Assembly (NCBI GenBank): GCA_963748485.1
Contig: CAVVJF010000009.1
Location: 1,364,001 to 1,428,000 of the forward strand
Length of the DNA: 64,000 nt
Reading direction: 5' to 3'
From: DASRWT01 sp963748485
GTDB lineage: Bacteria > Methylomirabilota > Methylomirabilia > Rokubacteriales > CSP1-6
The notes beneath the pieces were generated by a model. That model was not told the origin of the DNA and did not search any database. It saw only the letters and a program-made list of their open reading frames with translations. Position numbers and translations under genes: made by a program. This document shows, piece after piece, positions 24,929 through 32,467 of this stretch; position 1 is the stretch's first letter, and each line of letters begins with the position of its first letter.

Positions 24929-26438
24929 CCATCGGCTTCACGGTCGCCTCGATGAAAGCGACTTCCTCCGGCGTCAGACCGTAGCGCTCGTAGAGCTTCT
25001 CGTCGGTCCACGCGTGGTTGAGCGGGATGTCTGGGACGAACGCGAAGACATCCTTCGCAGCGTCCTGCGTTGCCTTGCGCAGCGACACCAGAAACCGAAC
25101 GAAACGGGTCCGCAGATACTGCGCGTACGACTTTGCGGTCTTCTCATTCGCAAACCGCCCCGCGACGACGTACGACTCCGTGCATGCCGTTTCGGGCCCC
25201 GCGATGATGGGCCTGCTCAAGAACATGGTCTCGACCGCTGCGCTCGTGCCCTGCACGCGCGTCAGCAAGACCTTCCATTCATCTATCCACGCCGCGTTCC
25301 TGTCGATCTTTGCCCGCTCCACCCACGAGATGCGCTGTGAGCCATACAGCTTGACCGGGCGCTTCAGCCCCTTGCTCGATCCTGCCCCGTGGACGAAGGT
25401 CCGCAGCCCGAACGGCTTCTGGCTGGACACACGCGCATCGAGTGTCGGCTCGGCCTTCCCGCCGACGCGATAGGAACGGACCTTTTCGAGGATTGAGACA
25501 GCTTCGTTTCGGCGCACCAGAACGTCATAAGCATCCAAGCGCCGCTTCATTGGCTGGCCTAGCGGCTTGCTGTCCCACATGGTCTGCACGCTGCAGGGGC
25601 CGTCGTAGTCGCGATCCCACAGGAAATAGGAGACACCCCCGCGGATCTTCACGCCCGGAAAGCCGTCGTAGAGCTTCGGGTAGTCCACGAGGTACCGTAG
25701 TCGCGCCTCGCTGAGCATCCGGTAGCGGAAGTCGTCGAGTCCCTTGCCACCCGAGAACCAGCGCGACGGTGTGATCATAACGATGTATCGGGGGCTGAGC
25801 CTGATCGCGCTCTCGACGAACTTGTGATAGATGGGCGACGCGCTGGCGCCGTACCCACCGTCGCTCAGCTGGTACGGCGGGTTACCGACGATCACGTCGA
25901 ACTTCAAGGCGACGACCTCCTTCAGGGACTCGCGGTGAATGAACCCGTAGGCGTGGCTCTCCAGCCCCTTATCTCGCGCATAGGTCGCTTCGGGTGCGCC
26001 GCAGAACGCACAGCGCCCATCCTCCCATTTGTGTTCGAGTCGCTCGAATCTGATGTTGCCGTCCGAATCCCCGAACTCACAGACCGAGTAACGGCCGTTG
26101 GCGTTCTTGGAGCAATATGTGGAGCGCCGGGAGAGCAGGGCGGTCAGCTCCGTGGTGGCGATGCCGAAGAGTTGGTGCATGAAGATGTGGTTGATCCGCT
26201 CCTGACGGTCCGGGATCTGGCCTTCCAGCCCGCGGTCGAGCCGCTTGGCGATTTCGCGGAGGAACACACCCGACTTGCAGCTCGGATCCAGGAACGTCGC
26301 GTTCCGATCGCTCCAGAGCGCACCCGGGAGCAGATCAAGCATCTGATTCGCCACCTGCGGAGGCGTGAAGACCTCATCGCTGCTGAGATTGGCGAGGCAC
26401 GACAGTACGTCCGGGTTATGGCTGGTCGTGCTGATCAT
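24912..26438 (-). CDS. Eco57I-type N6-adenine DNA methylase subunit
   Basis: This encodes 508 residues. SAM-binding motif I: FLDPSCKSGVFLREIA. Catalytic motif IV: FDVIVGNPPYQLSDGG (NPPY). Between them lies a Cys-rich insert (CKWEDG-like region, CAFCGAPE) suggesting a zinc site. The C-terminal half (LVDYPKLYDGFPGVKIRGGVSYFLWDRDYDG, PIIAGPETACTESYVVAGRF) resembles target-recognition regions of Eco57I-like enzymes. It overlaps the upstream small methylase subunit by 23 bases and the nuclease-helicase by 17. It most likely methylates adenine in the site cleaved by the adjacent enzyme. Confidence 0.9.
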   Translation of the reverse strand: MISTTSHNPDVLSCLANLSSDEVFTPPQVANQMLDLLPGALWSDRNATFLDPSCKSGVFLREIAKRLDRGLEGQIPDRQERINHIFMHQLFGIATTELTALLSRRSTYCSKNANGRYSVCEFGDSDGNIRFERLEHKWEDGRCAFCGAPEATYARDKGLESHAYGFIHRESLKEVVALKFDVIVGNPPYQLSDGGYGASASPIYHKFVESAIRLSPRYIVMITPSRWFSGGKGLDDFRYRMLSEARLRYLVDYPKLYDGFPGVKIRGGVSYFLWDRDYDGPCSVQTMWDSKPLGQPMKRRLDAYDVLVRRNEAVSILEKVRSYRVGGKAEPTLDARVSSQKPFGLRTFVHGAGSSKGLKRPVKLYGSQRISWVERAKIDRNAAWIDEWKVLLTRVQGTSAAVETMFLSRPIIAGPETACTESYVVAGRFANEKTAKSYAQYLRTRFVRFLVSLRKATQDAAKDVFAFVPDIPLNHAWTDEKLYERYGLTPEEVAFIEATVKPMDAVDE

Positions 26439-27084
26439 TCGCTATTTCCAGGAAGTGGGTAGGGGCGTACTCCTTCAGCGGAGTCGGGATGAATACATCG
26501 TCCCCGAGGTCGGAGAAGAGCGGCAATTCTTTCACGCCTCCGTGGGCAATCAACCCGTGGAAGGTGAAATCACGGCGCTTAAGCAGGCTCCCGTTGATTG
26601 AAGACCATTCGGCGAAGACGATGTGCTCTGGGTTCTCGCCAACGGTGCGCAGCGTAAGTGCGTCGCCGCAGATGATGTTCCGGTCGAGGATGAACCGGAC
26701 CGCATCACGGCACTTCGCCTTGCAGCCCTTTTTGAAGAGCCGCGCGTAGAAGCCGACGTCGAAGACCTCGAAGAGGCGTTCGCGGCACCGCCGGACGTTG
26801 TCATCCAGAATGTCTATGCCGTAGATGGAGGACACCGCCATCACCGCGTAGCGCTCGAACTCCAGCTGCACTCTGGCGTAGCGCCGCTCCACGACCACCA
26901 GCTTCCGCTCGAGGATGACTGAGAGGAAGTTCCCGTTGCCGCACGCCGGCTCGAGGAAGCGGGAGTCAATGCGCTCCGTCTCCTGAGCCACGAGGTCGAG
27001 CATCGCGTTAACCTCGCGAGCGCCGGTATAGACCTCGCCGTGGTCCGCGACCCGCTGCTTGGTTATGAGCCGCGAATCATTCAT
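26416..27084 (-). CDS. small methylase-like subunit without NPPY motif
   Basis: This encodes 222 residues from the ATG at 27084 (a TTG at 27105 is possible, but it sits where the GAGGAAG ribosome site would be). It has the target-search and SAM-binding parts of an amino-methyltransferase: HGEVYTGAREVNAMLDLV, motif I FLEPACGNGNFLSVIL, IYGIDILDDNVRRCRERL, and NIICGDALTL. The catalytic NPPY motif is missing; after GDAL the chain reads IVFAEWSSINGSLLKRRDF. It probably works as a partner of the downstream NPPY-containing subunit. It is the first gene of the operon. Confidence 0.84.
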   Translation of the reverse strand: MNDSRLITKQRVADHGEVYTGAREVNAMLDLVAQETERIDSRFLEPACGNGNFLSVILERKLVVVERRYARVQLEFERYAVMAVSSIYGIDILDDNVRRCRERLFEVFDVGFYARLFKKGCKAKCRDAVRFILDRNIICGDALTLRTVGENPEHIVFAEWSSINGSLLKRRDFTFHGLIAHGGVKELPLFSDLGDDVFIPTPLKEYAPTHFLEIANDQHDQP

Positions 27085-27758
27085 CGATAGTTTCGGCTTC
27101 CTCAACTCGGGTTAACGGATCTCCCTCTCCATTGAGGATATACCCATCAATCCAGCATTATCCGCGCTTCGCAGGGCCCGCAGAAGGAATAGACCGACCA
27201 GCCTAGCGGGGTGACGCCTACAGAGGTCGCTGGCCGGTTTCGTTCGAGCCAGAGGGGCCCACGTGATTCCCCCTTTCGTCCCGCATGCTAACTAGGTCCT
27301 AGCGGGCCAGGCTCGGCCAGCCGAACGGGCGCTCCCCCAGTGCCCTGCCCGGGCAGCCAAGGGCTCCGCATCTGGCGTTTTGATCGTTGGACCCAAGCCT
27401 CTGCATGTGATCTCCGTCCGTCCGGATGGCGTAGCGGTGAATGGGCCGGACGGCGACGGGTGCGACCCGGATGGGCTCGAAGCGCCGCCACTGTGTACCG
27501 ACAGGCTGCGTAGGTCCGGCAGCCGCAAGCGAGAAGCGCAAACGAACCTGCCCGACTTGGGCTCTTGCCGCACCTTGTCTCATTTTACAAGTCAGCGAAT
27601 CCATGAATGGAAAGGGGTCAAAAGGATATGATTGAGGCCATTTTCTGATACGCCTACGCGCGATGTACTGCCCGCGTCCTCGCGGCCCCGAACCGTTACG
27701 ATGGGCAGCCCCGTAGCGCTTCAAGGTCCCTGACCCACTTGAGTAAGCTAGGGGCAAG
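27085..27758. other. intergenic region with repeat B copy 1
   Basis: 674 bases between the divergent restriction operon and the gene at 27759. Short overlapping frames on both strands are basic/Pro/Arg-rich and not convincing. The right part contains repeat B (27552-27672). The promoter for the methylase operon must lie here, but no strong hexamers are obvious. Confidence 0.5.
27552..27672 (+). repeat. imperfect ~120-bp repeat B, copy 1 (partner 31399-31519)
   Basis: Aligns end to end with 31399-31519 at roughly three quarters identity by eye. Shared blocks are GCCGCAC, TTGT..CAT, ACAAGTC, GATATGATTG, GGCC and CTACGCGCGAT. CTTGT / ACAAG can pair across an 8-base loop, and the partner can form the same hairpin with an extra G-C pair. 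TATGAT is conserved. Both copies lie upstream of genes starting MGRK. Confidence 0.7.
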
Positions 27759-28487
27759 ATGGGACGCAAGGAGAGTATCGCCGATCCGTTCATCGCCCCC
27801 GCTGTCCGGGCGTTCGCCACCGCCCCTGAGCATGAAGAGAAGCGGCGGGTCTTCCTGAAGCGCTGGCCCGAGTTGCGGGAATTCCTCCAGAGTCCCCAGC
27901 TTCCCGACTTGATCAAGGCTATCCAGGTCGAGCCCATGCTGTACTTGGAGCCGCTTGTCCAGCGGCAGGTCATCTACTTGTGGGAACTGGGCCGGGACCC
28001 GAGCGAGTGGCACCAGCGACGCTGGGCTGATCGCGAGGACGAGGACGATCCTCGTATTGCTCGCATTCCAGCTGCGGCGGAACAGGCGAACCCACCAGTG
28101 AGCCGCCGCTATTCAGTTCTCAAATTCAACAGAGACCGAGACATCCCCACCAGCAACCCGAGGAGGATCAGGGCGAAGGTTCCGATTCCGGGAGTGGGGA
28201 CTACTTGCGGAACCGCCGACGCCGAAATAGGACCGCTTGCAGGACCGAAGGACGTCGTCAAGTTGAGTGTCCCTTGCGCCGTCGTTGACCCATCCGCAAA
28301 GAAAGTGGCCGTTCCGTCGAAGAAGCCGCTAAACGGAGTTGGCACTGTGCCAAACATAAGTATTCCAGCAAACTCGAAATCTTGTTCAGTTGAGACACCG
28401 CCGACCGGGAAGCCGTCGAGTAACACCTGCTCCCACACGGATGCCAGATGCGTTTCGGTCGAAGTGTTCCCGACTAAGCCGAATTGA
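27759..28487 (+). CDS. hypothetical protein, C-terminal half probably not genuine
   Basis: The open frame has 242 codons. The first ~115 (MGRKESIADPFIAPAV, EEKRRVFLKRWPELREFLQ, LVQRQVIYLWELGRDPSEW) show the G/C-rich third positions expected of a gene here and are rich in charged helices. From about 28110 the frame runs antisense through the PEP-CTERM-like gene at 28109-29017, and its translation becomes Pro/Lys/Val-rich and low quality. The natural protein was probably truncated or fused when the downstream gene arrived. The function of the N-terminal part is unknown. Confidence 0.5.
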   Translation: MGRKESIADPFIAPAVRAFATAPEHEEKRRVFLKRWPELREFLQSPQLPDLIKAIQVEPMLYLEPLVQRQVIYLWELGRDPSEWHQRRWADREDEDDPRIARIPAAAEQANPPVSRRYSVLKFNRDRDIPTSNPRRIRAKVPIPGVGTTCGTADAEIGPLAGPKDVVKLSVPCAVVDPSAKKVAVPSKKPLNGVGTVPNISIPANSKSCSVETPPTGKPSSNTCSHTDARCVSVEVFPTKPN

Positions 28488-29017
28488 AACGTACCGGCGA
28501 CGCCAGTCCCTGTAATGCTTGCATCTGCAATGAAGCCAAGCTCAATACCATACGAGGGCGACGTTGGGTCATAGTTCACGGCTGTTTGCACCGCCGTGAA
28601 GCCGCCGCTGAGGGTGAATGTACTGCCGGCCAGAGTCAGCACTGAACCTGAATTAATCTCGAAATCGCTTACTACAATGTTCGAAGGGGGAGAGAAGGTG
28701 CTAGCAACAATGGCTGGATTTGTAATGCTTTCTGTAAGGTTTGTTACGGTGATCGTTGTACCATCTTTCGCCCCAACTATGCCAATAAACGCTGTACCCA
28801 ACCCAGTGGCTGTCCTAGACGTCGTTACGACGGCCCCAGCAGCATTGGTATATGTAGCCTGATACTCGTCGGGGACGCGCCTCGTCCCTTGTATCTGAAC
28901 GCCCGTCAAGGTTCCATTGAGGGTTCTGGTCGCGGTACTCGTGAACGGTGTCGCAGCCGCTGGGGGGATTCCGCCCAAGAGAGAGGAAACCAGGAGAATC
29001 AGGACAGAAGGTTTCAC
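28109..29017 (-). CDS. exported protein with PEP-CTERM-like tail
   Basis: This encodes 302 residues from a GTG with AAAGGAG 8 bases upstream. The signal peptide is VLILLVSSLLGGIPPAAATP. The mature protein is Thr/Ser/Gly-rich beta-type (TATRTLNGTLTGVQIQGTRR, GTTITVTNLTESITNPAIV, STFTLSGGFTAVQTAVNYD) with few charges and no Cys, typical of PEP-CTERM surface proteins. The tail VVPTPGIGTFALILLGLLVG plus a basic end (LNLRTE) is a variant sorting signal between PEP-CTERM and IPTL types. Lower G+C than the chromosome. Confidence 0.8.
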   Translation of the reverse strand: MKPSVLILLVSSLLGGIPPAAATPFTSTATRTLNGTLTGVQIQGTRRVPDEYQATYTNAAGAVVTTSRTATGLGTAFIGIVGAKDGTTITVTNLTESITNPAIVASTFSPPSNIVVSDFEINSGSVLTLAGSTFTLSGGFTAVQTAVNYDPTSPSYGIELGFIADASITGTGVAGTFQFGLVGNTSTETHLASVWEQVLLDGFPVGGVSTEQDFEFAGILMFGTVPTPFSGFFDGTATFFADGSTTAQGTLNLTTSFGPASGPISASAVPQVVPTPGIGTFALILLGLLVGMSRSLLNLRTE

Positions 29018-29311
29018 GATGTCACTCCTTTGCTGGATGCTTGGCAGTTTCTCCAGCCGCCTGCACTCCTTTCACCGACTGAGACTCGCCTCATATCCAT
29101 AGCCACCGTCCCTTTCGGAGGCCAGATCGATTCAGCCTCCCGCTACTGCACCGATTCCAGTTGCGCGGCGTTCCTTCTCTCCCCTCTTCCGCCAGCGGGC
29201 TAGCCCTAGCCCGGCTACTGAAGAGAACAAGGGTCCTCCTGGTGGAGTTGTGGGACCCCAAGGCTCGTGTCGGGGTACTCGAGGCATTTGAACGGGGACA
29301 GTGGCGGGTAT
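29018..29311. other. intergenic, promoter side of the PEP-CTERM-like gene
   Basis: 294 bases between the start of the minus-strand PEP-CTERM-like gene and the end of the broken one. The only frames are short and Ser/Arg/Pro-rich. Nothing else is recognised. Confidence 0.4.
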
Positions 29312-29798
29312 TTAGCGGCTCCTCTGTTTCCAGGCGGCTACGGCGAGCGCGGCCAGTCCAGCGCCGACCAGGATCGAGCTTGGAGGTCCAGGGACGGCGG
29401 TGTTGGGGGGCGGGAGTGAAAAGGATAAACTCCGCGCGAGTGAAGTTCTCGCCACGAAAGATATCAGCCGTCGCTCCATACGGGGTAAAGGGTCCAACCA
29501 CTCCGCCATCAACGTAGGCGAAAGATCCCGTGATCGCATTGTTGCCAGTGTTAGCCCGCGTAAGATCAAACAGGATCTGGTCGTGATTTGGATCGAGCAG
29601 CAAATTGCCAAAGACCTCTAGGCTGCCCGGACCTGCCCTATGGAACTCCACACGGTCGACCCCGTCCAACCCTCGGCGAACGCCGATACTGACGAGGTCA
29701 TTGGGAACGGTGGTAGGAGTCCCGTCGACGAGCCCCCGTGGATTGCGCTGCAATGTTGTGAACACATCACAGAGATACCCTGTCAACTCTCTTTCCAA
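29312..29798 (-). pseudogene. PEP-CTERM-like protein gene with frameshift at a C6 run
   Basis: Reading from a TTG at 29798, the frame encodes a beta-rich segment (LVSIGVRRGLDGVDRVEFH, GSLEVFGNLLLDPNHDQILFDLTRANTGNNAI, FTPYGATADIFRGENFTRAEFILFTPAP). It then runs into Arg-rich nonsense. In the next frame the sequence NTAVPGPPSSILVGAGLAAL followed by AVAAWKQRSR and a stop is a textbook PEP-CTERM tail. The switch lies at six C residues (G6 on the plus strand, 29405-29410); one C fewer would join the two. No signal peptide is found at the 5' end, so the N-terminus is also lost or starts elsewhere. Confidence 0.72.
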
Positions 29799-29954
29799 AC
29801 CGAGTGATTGCGGGACTTCGGGCCGATAGCCGCTAACATCGTGCCACTCGACGAGAGACGAGTCATTTCAGACACTTCAAGGGGCGTAAGGAAATTTGAG
29901 CCCCAAAATAGTAAAATATTTAGACTACCACCTGAAGGTATCTAGAGTACCCGG

Positions 29955-30055
29955 ACCAGTCTTATCTGGAAGGGATCGATCCCGGGGGCCCAGGCGCCAC
30001 TCCATGGCGGTCAAGACTGTATCTATCCGGGACGCTTCAACTGAACTCCGTGCTG
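29955..30055 (+). repeat. imperfect ~100-bp repeat A, copy 2 (partner 22082-22190)
   Basis: Carries the palindrome GGGATCGATCCC at 29972-29983 followed by CGCCACTCCA, GTCAA, GTATCTA and GGGACGCTTCAAC in the same order as the copy beside the first PEP-CTERM-like gene. Confidence 0.7.
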
Positions 30056-30074
30056 GCGTATGCTCCTCGCCACC

Positions 30075-30245
30075 ATGCGCCCGTCTATCCCGCCCGAAGT
30101 CGCCTTGTGGGCGTTCTTCGAGGAGCACCGCAGATGTGGGGAGCTAGAGGGCGGCGGCGTGGACGAACGGCTGTGGATGGCATGCGAGTGCGGGGCAAGT
30201 ATCGTGAATCAGGTCGGACCCCCACTGAACCCGGCTAAGGGGTGA
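30075..30245 (+). CDS. small Cys-motif protein
   Basis: About 56 residues: MRPSIPPEVALWAFFEEHRRC, then GELEGGGVDERLWMACECGA. The pattern HRRCGEL..W..C.CGA, with three Cys and a His, looks like a mini zinc-binding or ribbon motif seen in short hypothetical proteins. The ATG at 30075 is in frame with an earlier ATG at 30060. No function is assigned; it could be chance, but the Cys spacing argues for a gene. Confidence 0.45.
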   Translation: MRPSIPPEVALWAFFEEHRRCGELEGGGVDERLWMACECGASIVNQVGPPLNPAKG

Positions 30246-30258
30246 TGGGCGCAAACCC

Positions 30259-31189
30259 TTGAGTCAAGGAACGACCTTCACCTTCCTAGCCTGGATCGGT
30301 CTATTGGGTGGCATCTGGTTCCTCTTCGACAAGTCGGAGAGCGTAGTCAGCAGTGATTGGAAGTTTCGCATCACGCGGTGGCTGAAGAATCTCGACCCGC
30401 AGGCGGCGACGGTCGGGTGGGTGAGCTCGTTCGGGAAAAGTGTTTGACTCGGTCTTTGGCGAAGCGCACCTCTCGTGGCGTTGTTTCTTGCGATCCTGCG
30501 TTGCATCGTGTGTGTCAGTGTTTTTGCTGACTCTCATCTGGCTTGCGTTTCATCCGATCCGGATCTCTCTGCTCACGAAGATCCCTGAGCTTGAACTAAT
30601 GCTTTACTATCTGGGATTCTTGGTCGGAGTCAATGTCCTGCCTGACTACTTCTCACTGCTAAAGGCTCGGTGGATCGTACATTGGTTGGCGGCACACCCG
30701 GGTCGCTTGCGCATTGCCGTGGGGGTGGCGGCGGACTTCTTGCTCACCTCCGCAATCGGACTTCTCGCCTTCCTTTCTATGTGGCTACTTTTTCTGTTAC
30801 ACATCGCTATAGGTGCAGTGGGGGATCCAGTGGATTGGAGGTCGATGGATTGGAGGTCGGTGATAGAAGTAGCGTTTCTCTTCGGGTCCTTCGTCGCTAT
30901 ATCTGTTGTGCAGCTGCGGGACCTGCTTGGCGAGAACCTCGAAGCGGGCGGAATCCCCATTGGAATCTTCTTCGGGGCAGCGTTCTTTACCTCGGCGTGG
31001 GCCTGGCTTTATGCGATGTCGGGCCTAGTAGTCAAGCTCGCGGAGTATGGCGGAAGAGGACTAGGAGTCTTAAGGAACTTTCTGGACATCGACAAGAAGC
31101 CAATCACGTCGATCGGCTGGGTGGCTATGGTCCTCGTGAGCATCGGCTACTGGGGGTTGGCCCTCGCGCGTTGGCTTATTGCTTCCTAA
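30259..31189 (+). pseudogene. multi-spanning membrane protein split by a frameshift
   Basis: Frame 1 (TTG 30259 to TGA 30447) encodes one membrane helix (TFTFLAWIGLLGGIWFLF) and a soluble linker ending VSSFGKSV. Frame 2 (GTG 30440 to TAA 31189) begins MFDSVFGEAHLSWRCFLRSCV and continues with five or so hydrophobic helices (VSVFLLTLIWLAF, ELMLYYLGFLVGVNVL, LLTSAIGLLAFLSMWLLFLL, VAFLFGSFVAISVV, GWVAMVLVSIGYWGLALA). Removing one A from the AAAA run at 30436-30439 joins the frames as FGKVFDSVFGE. It may be a single broken gene, a slippage-dependent one, or two coupled genes. The family is not recognised. Confidence 0.62.
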
Positions 31190-31211
31190 GGTTGGCTTAT
31201 TGCTTCCTAAG
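31170..31211 (+). repeat. perfect 21-bp tandem duplication at a gene end
   Basis: The unit at 31170-31190, which contains the TAA stop of the membrane protein (codons for LAYCFLR in another frame), is repeated exactly at 31191-31211. The first copy's stop still ends the protein. Confidence 0.9.
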
Positions 31212-31700
31212 AATGAAGAGCGCTGACGGGCTTACTCACCAAGAGTAGGCACCATCCGCCACCAGCCGTCAGCTTCGGGCCAGGGCATGTACCTGCGCAT
31301 GCCTGCCAACCGAGCCCGTTCAGCGTCTAAGTGCGGTAGCGCATCACCGCACCTCCATGCCACGCTCCCAGCACAAGGCTTTGGATTTATTAAGACTTAT
31401 GCCCCAATTGGACTCATGCCGCACTTTGTGTCATTCCACAAGTCCGCGATTCTATGAGTGAAAACGACTCAAACGATATGATTGGGGCCGTCTTCTGATG
31501 CTCCCTACGCGCGATTCTCGGCATCTGCTGATCTTCAAGGGCCCTGATGCGCCAAGACGTGTCATTCCCCCGCCCCAGTGGATCGCGACTTGTCGCAATG
31601 ATTCAGGCTCGGGAAGGATATGCGGCGGCCCGCTTCTCCCCGCTCTACGCGCCAGGGGATCGATTGACTCGATGCACTCCAACGCGTTTCACTAGACGGC
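31212..31700. other. intergenic region with repeat B copy 2
   Basis: About 490 bases without a convincing gene. The left part has GC-skewed dyad-like segments (GCATGTACCTGCGCATGC near 31280). Repeat B copy 2 occupies 31399-31519. The gene at 31701 starts with GTG. Confidence 0.5.
31399..31519 (+). repeat. imperfect ~120-bp repeat B, copy 2 (partner 27552-27672)
   Basis: TTTGTG TCATTC CACAAG forms the conserved hairpin. GATATGATTG and CTACGCGCGATT are shared with copy 1. It lies 180 bases before the next gene, against about 90 for copy 1. Confidence 0.7.
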
Positions 31701-32318
31701 GTGGGGCGAAAGCGCAAGGTCCACGGCCGACTGTACGAAGGCCCCCGTGGTAAGCCCGTCCGCATGGCCACGCGTGAGACGAAATGGCCACCCTTCCTGG
31801 GAAAGGCCCCTCGCGGTGAGACCGGCAAGGCGCATCCGCTCACATCGAACCTGAAGGAAAATGCCCCGCTTGTATATGCATTCGTCGTTGGCCAATTCAA
31901 GAACCGCAGCAAGCAAGTGGACCCAATGATGTTGCCGATTCTTCGCGAGTACCAGGAACGGGCAGGCCACCCGAGGAGACCGCCCGCAGCTGAGTTCACC
32001 GCGTTTGTCATGGAACGAGCCTTCGAAGGGGCATGGCGAATCTGGGGCGTCAAGCCTCCTCACAGCCGGGGCGACCCGGAGACATTCCGCAGAAGATACG
32101 TGCTGGGACACTCCCGTGCTCTCCAAGACTATCGAAGGATTCTCATGGAACCCCAACCTTGGCCCCCGCATCATCGTGGCCACTGGCTCAAGCATTTCTT
32201 TGGGAGTAGGGGGGAGGCGGCTCGAGAGTTCGGGCTGCTTTCGACCGTCCAGCCTCCGTTGACGGTCGTAGTCATCCAAGAGGAAGAGAAGGAGGTGAAA
32301 CCCCCAAAATCTCGCTGA
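31701..32318 (+). CDS. hypothetical island protein
   Basis: This encodes 205 residues from a GTG. Basic N-terminus (MGRKRKVHGRLYEGPRGKPV), then LKENAPLVYAFVVGQFKNRSKQ, MMLPILREYQERAGH, EFTAFVMERAFEGAWRIWG and a basic tail. The composition suggests a cytoplasmic, possibly nucleic-acid-binding protein. No family is recognised. It precedes the primase gene by 150 bases in the same direction. It shares the opening MGRK with the gene at 27759, but the rest does not align. Confidence 0.6.
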   Translation: MGRKRKVHGRLYEGPRGKPVRMATRETKWPPFLGKAPRGETGKAHPLTSNLKENAPLVYAFVVGQFKNRSKQVDPMMLPILREYQERAGHPRRPPAAEFTAFVMERAFEGAWRIWGVKPPHSRGDPETFRRRYVLGHSRALQDYRRILMEPQPWPPHHRGHWLKHFFGSRGEAAREFGLLSTVQPPLTVVVIQEEEKEVKPPKSR

Positions 32319-32467
32319 TTCAGGGCATCTACCGTCGCGTCGCCTATCTCCCCCGCCAAGAATATCTCTTTTTTGCAGTCACTCCCCCGACCGCACACCA
32401 CATGGGACCGTAACAGTCGGGCCCTGCGAGATGGGTCCTACTCGCTACTTCAAAAGGAGACCATGAC

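Noticed and set aside
27607..27640. complete promoter in repeat B
   Set aside because: TATGAT is conserved, but no TTGACA-like hexamer occurs at 16-18 bases upstream in either copy, so only the repeat is reported.
28889..29203. 104-codon plus frame ahead of the broken PEP-CTERM gene
   Set aside because: Overlaps the signal-peptide end of the minus-strand gene and has Ser/Pro/Arg-rich nonsense.
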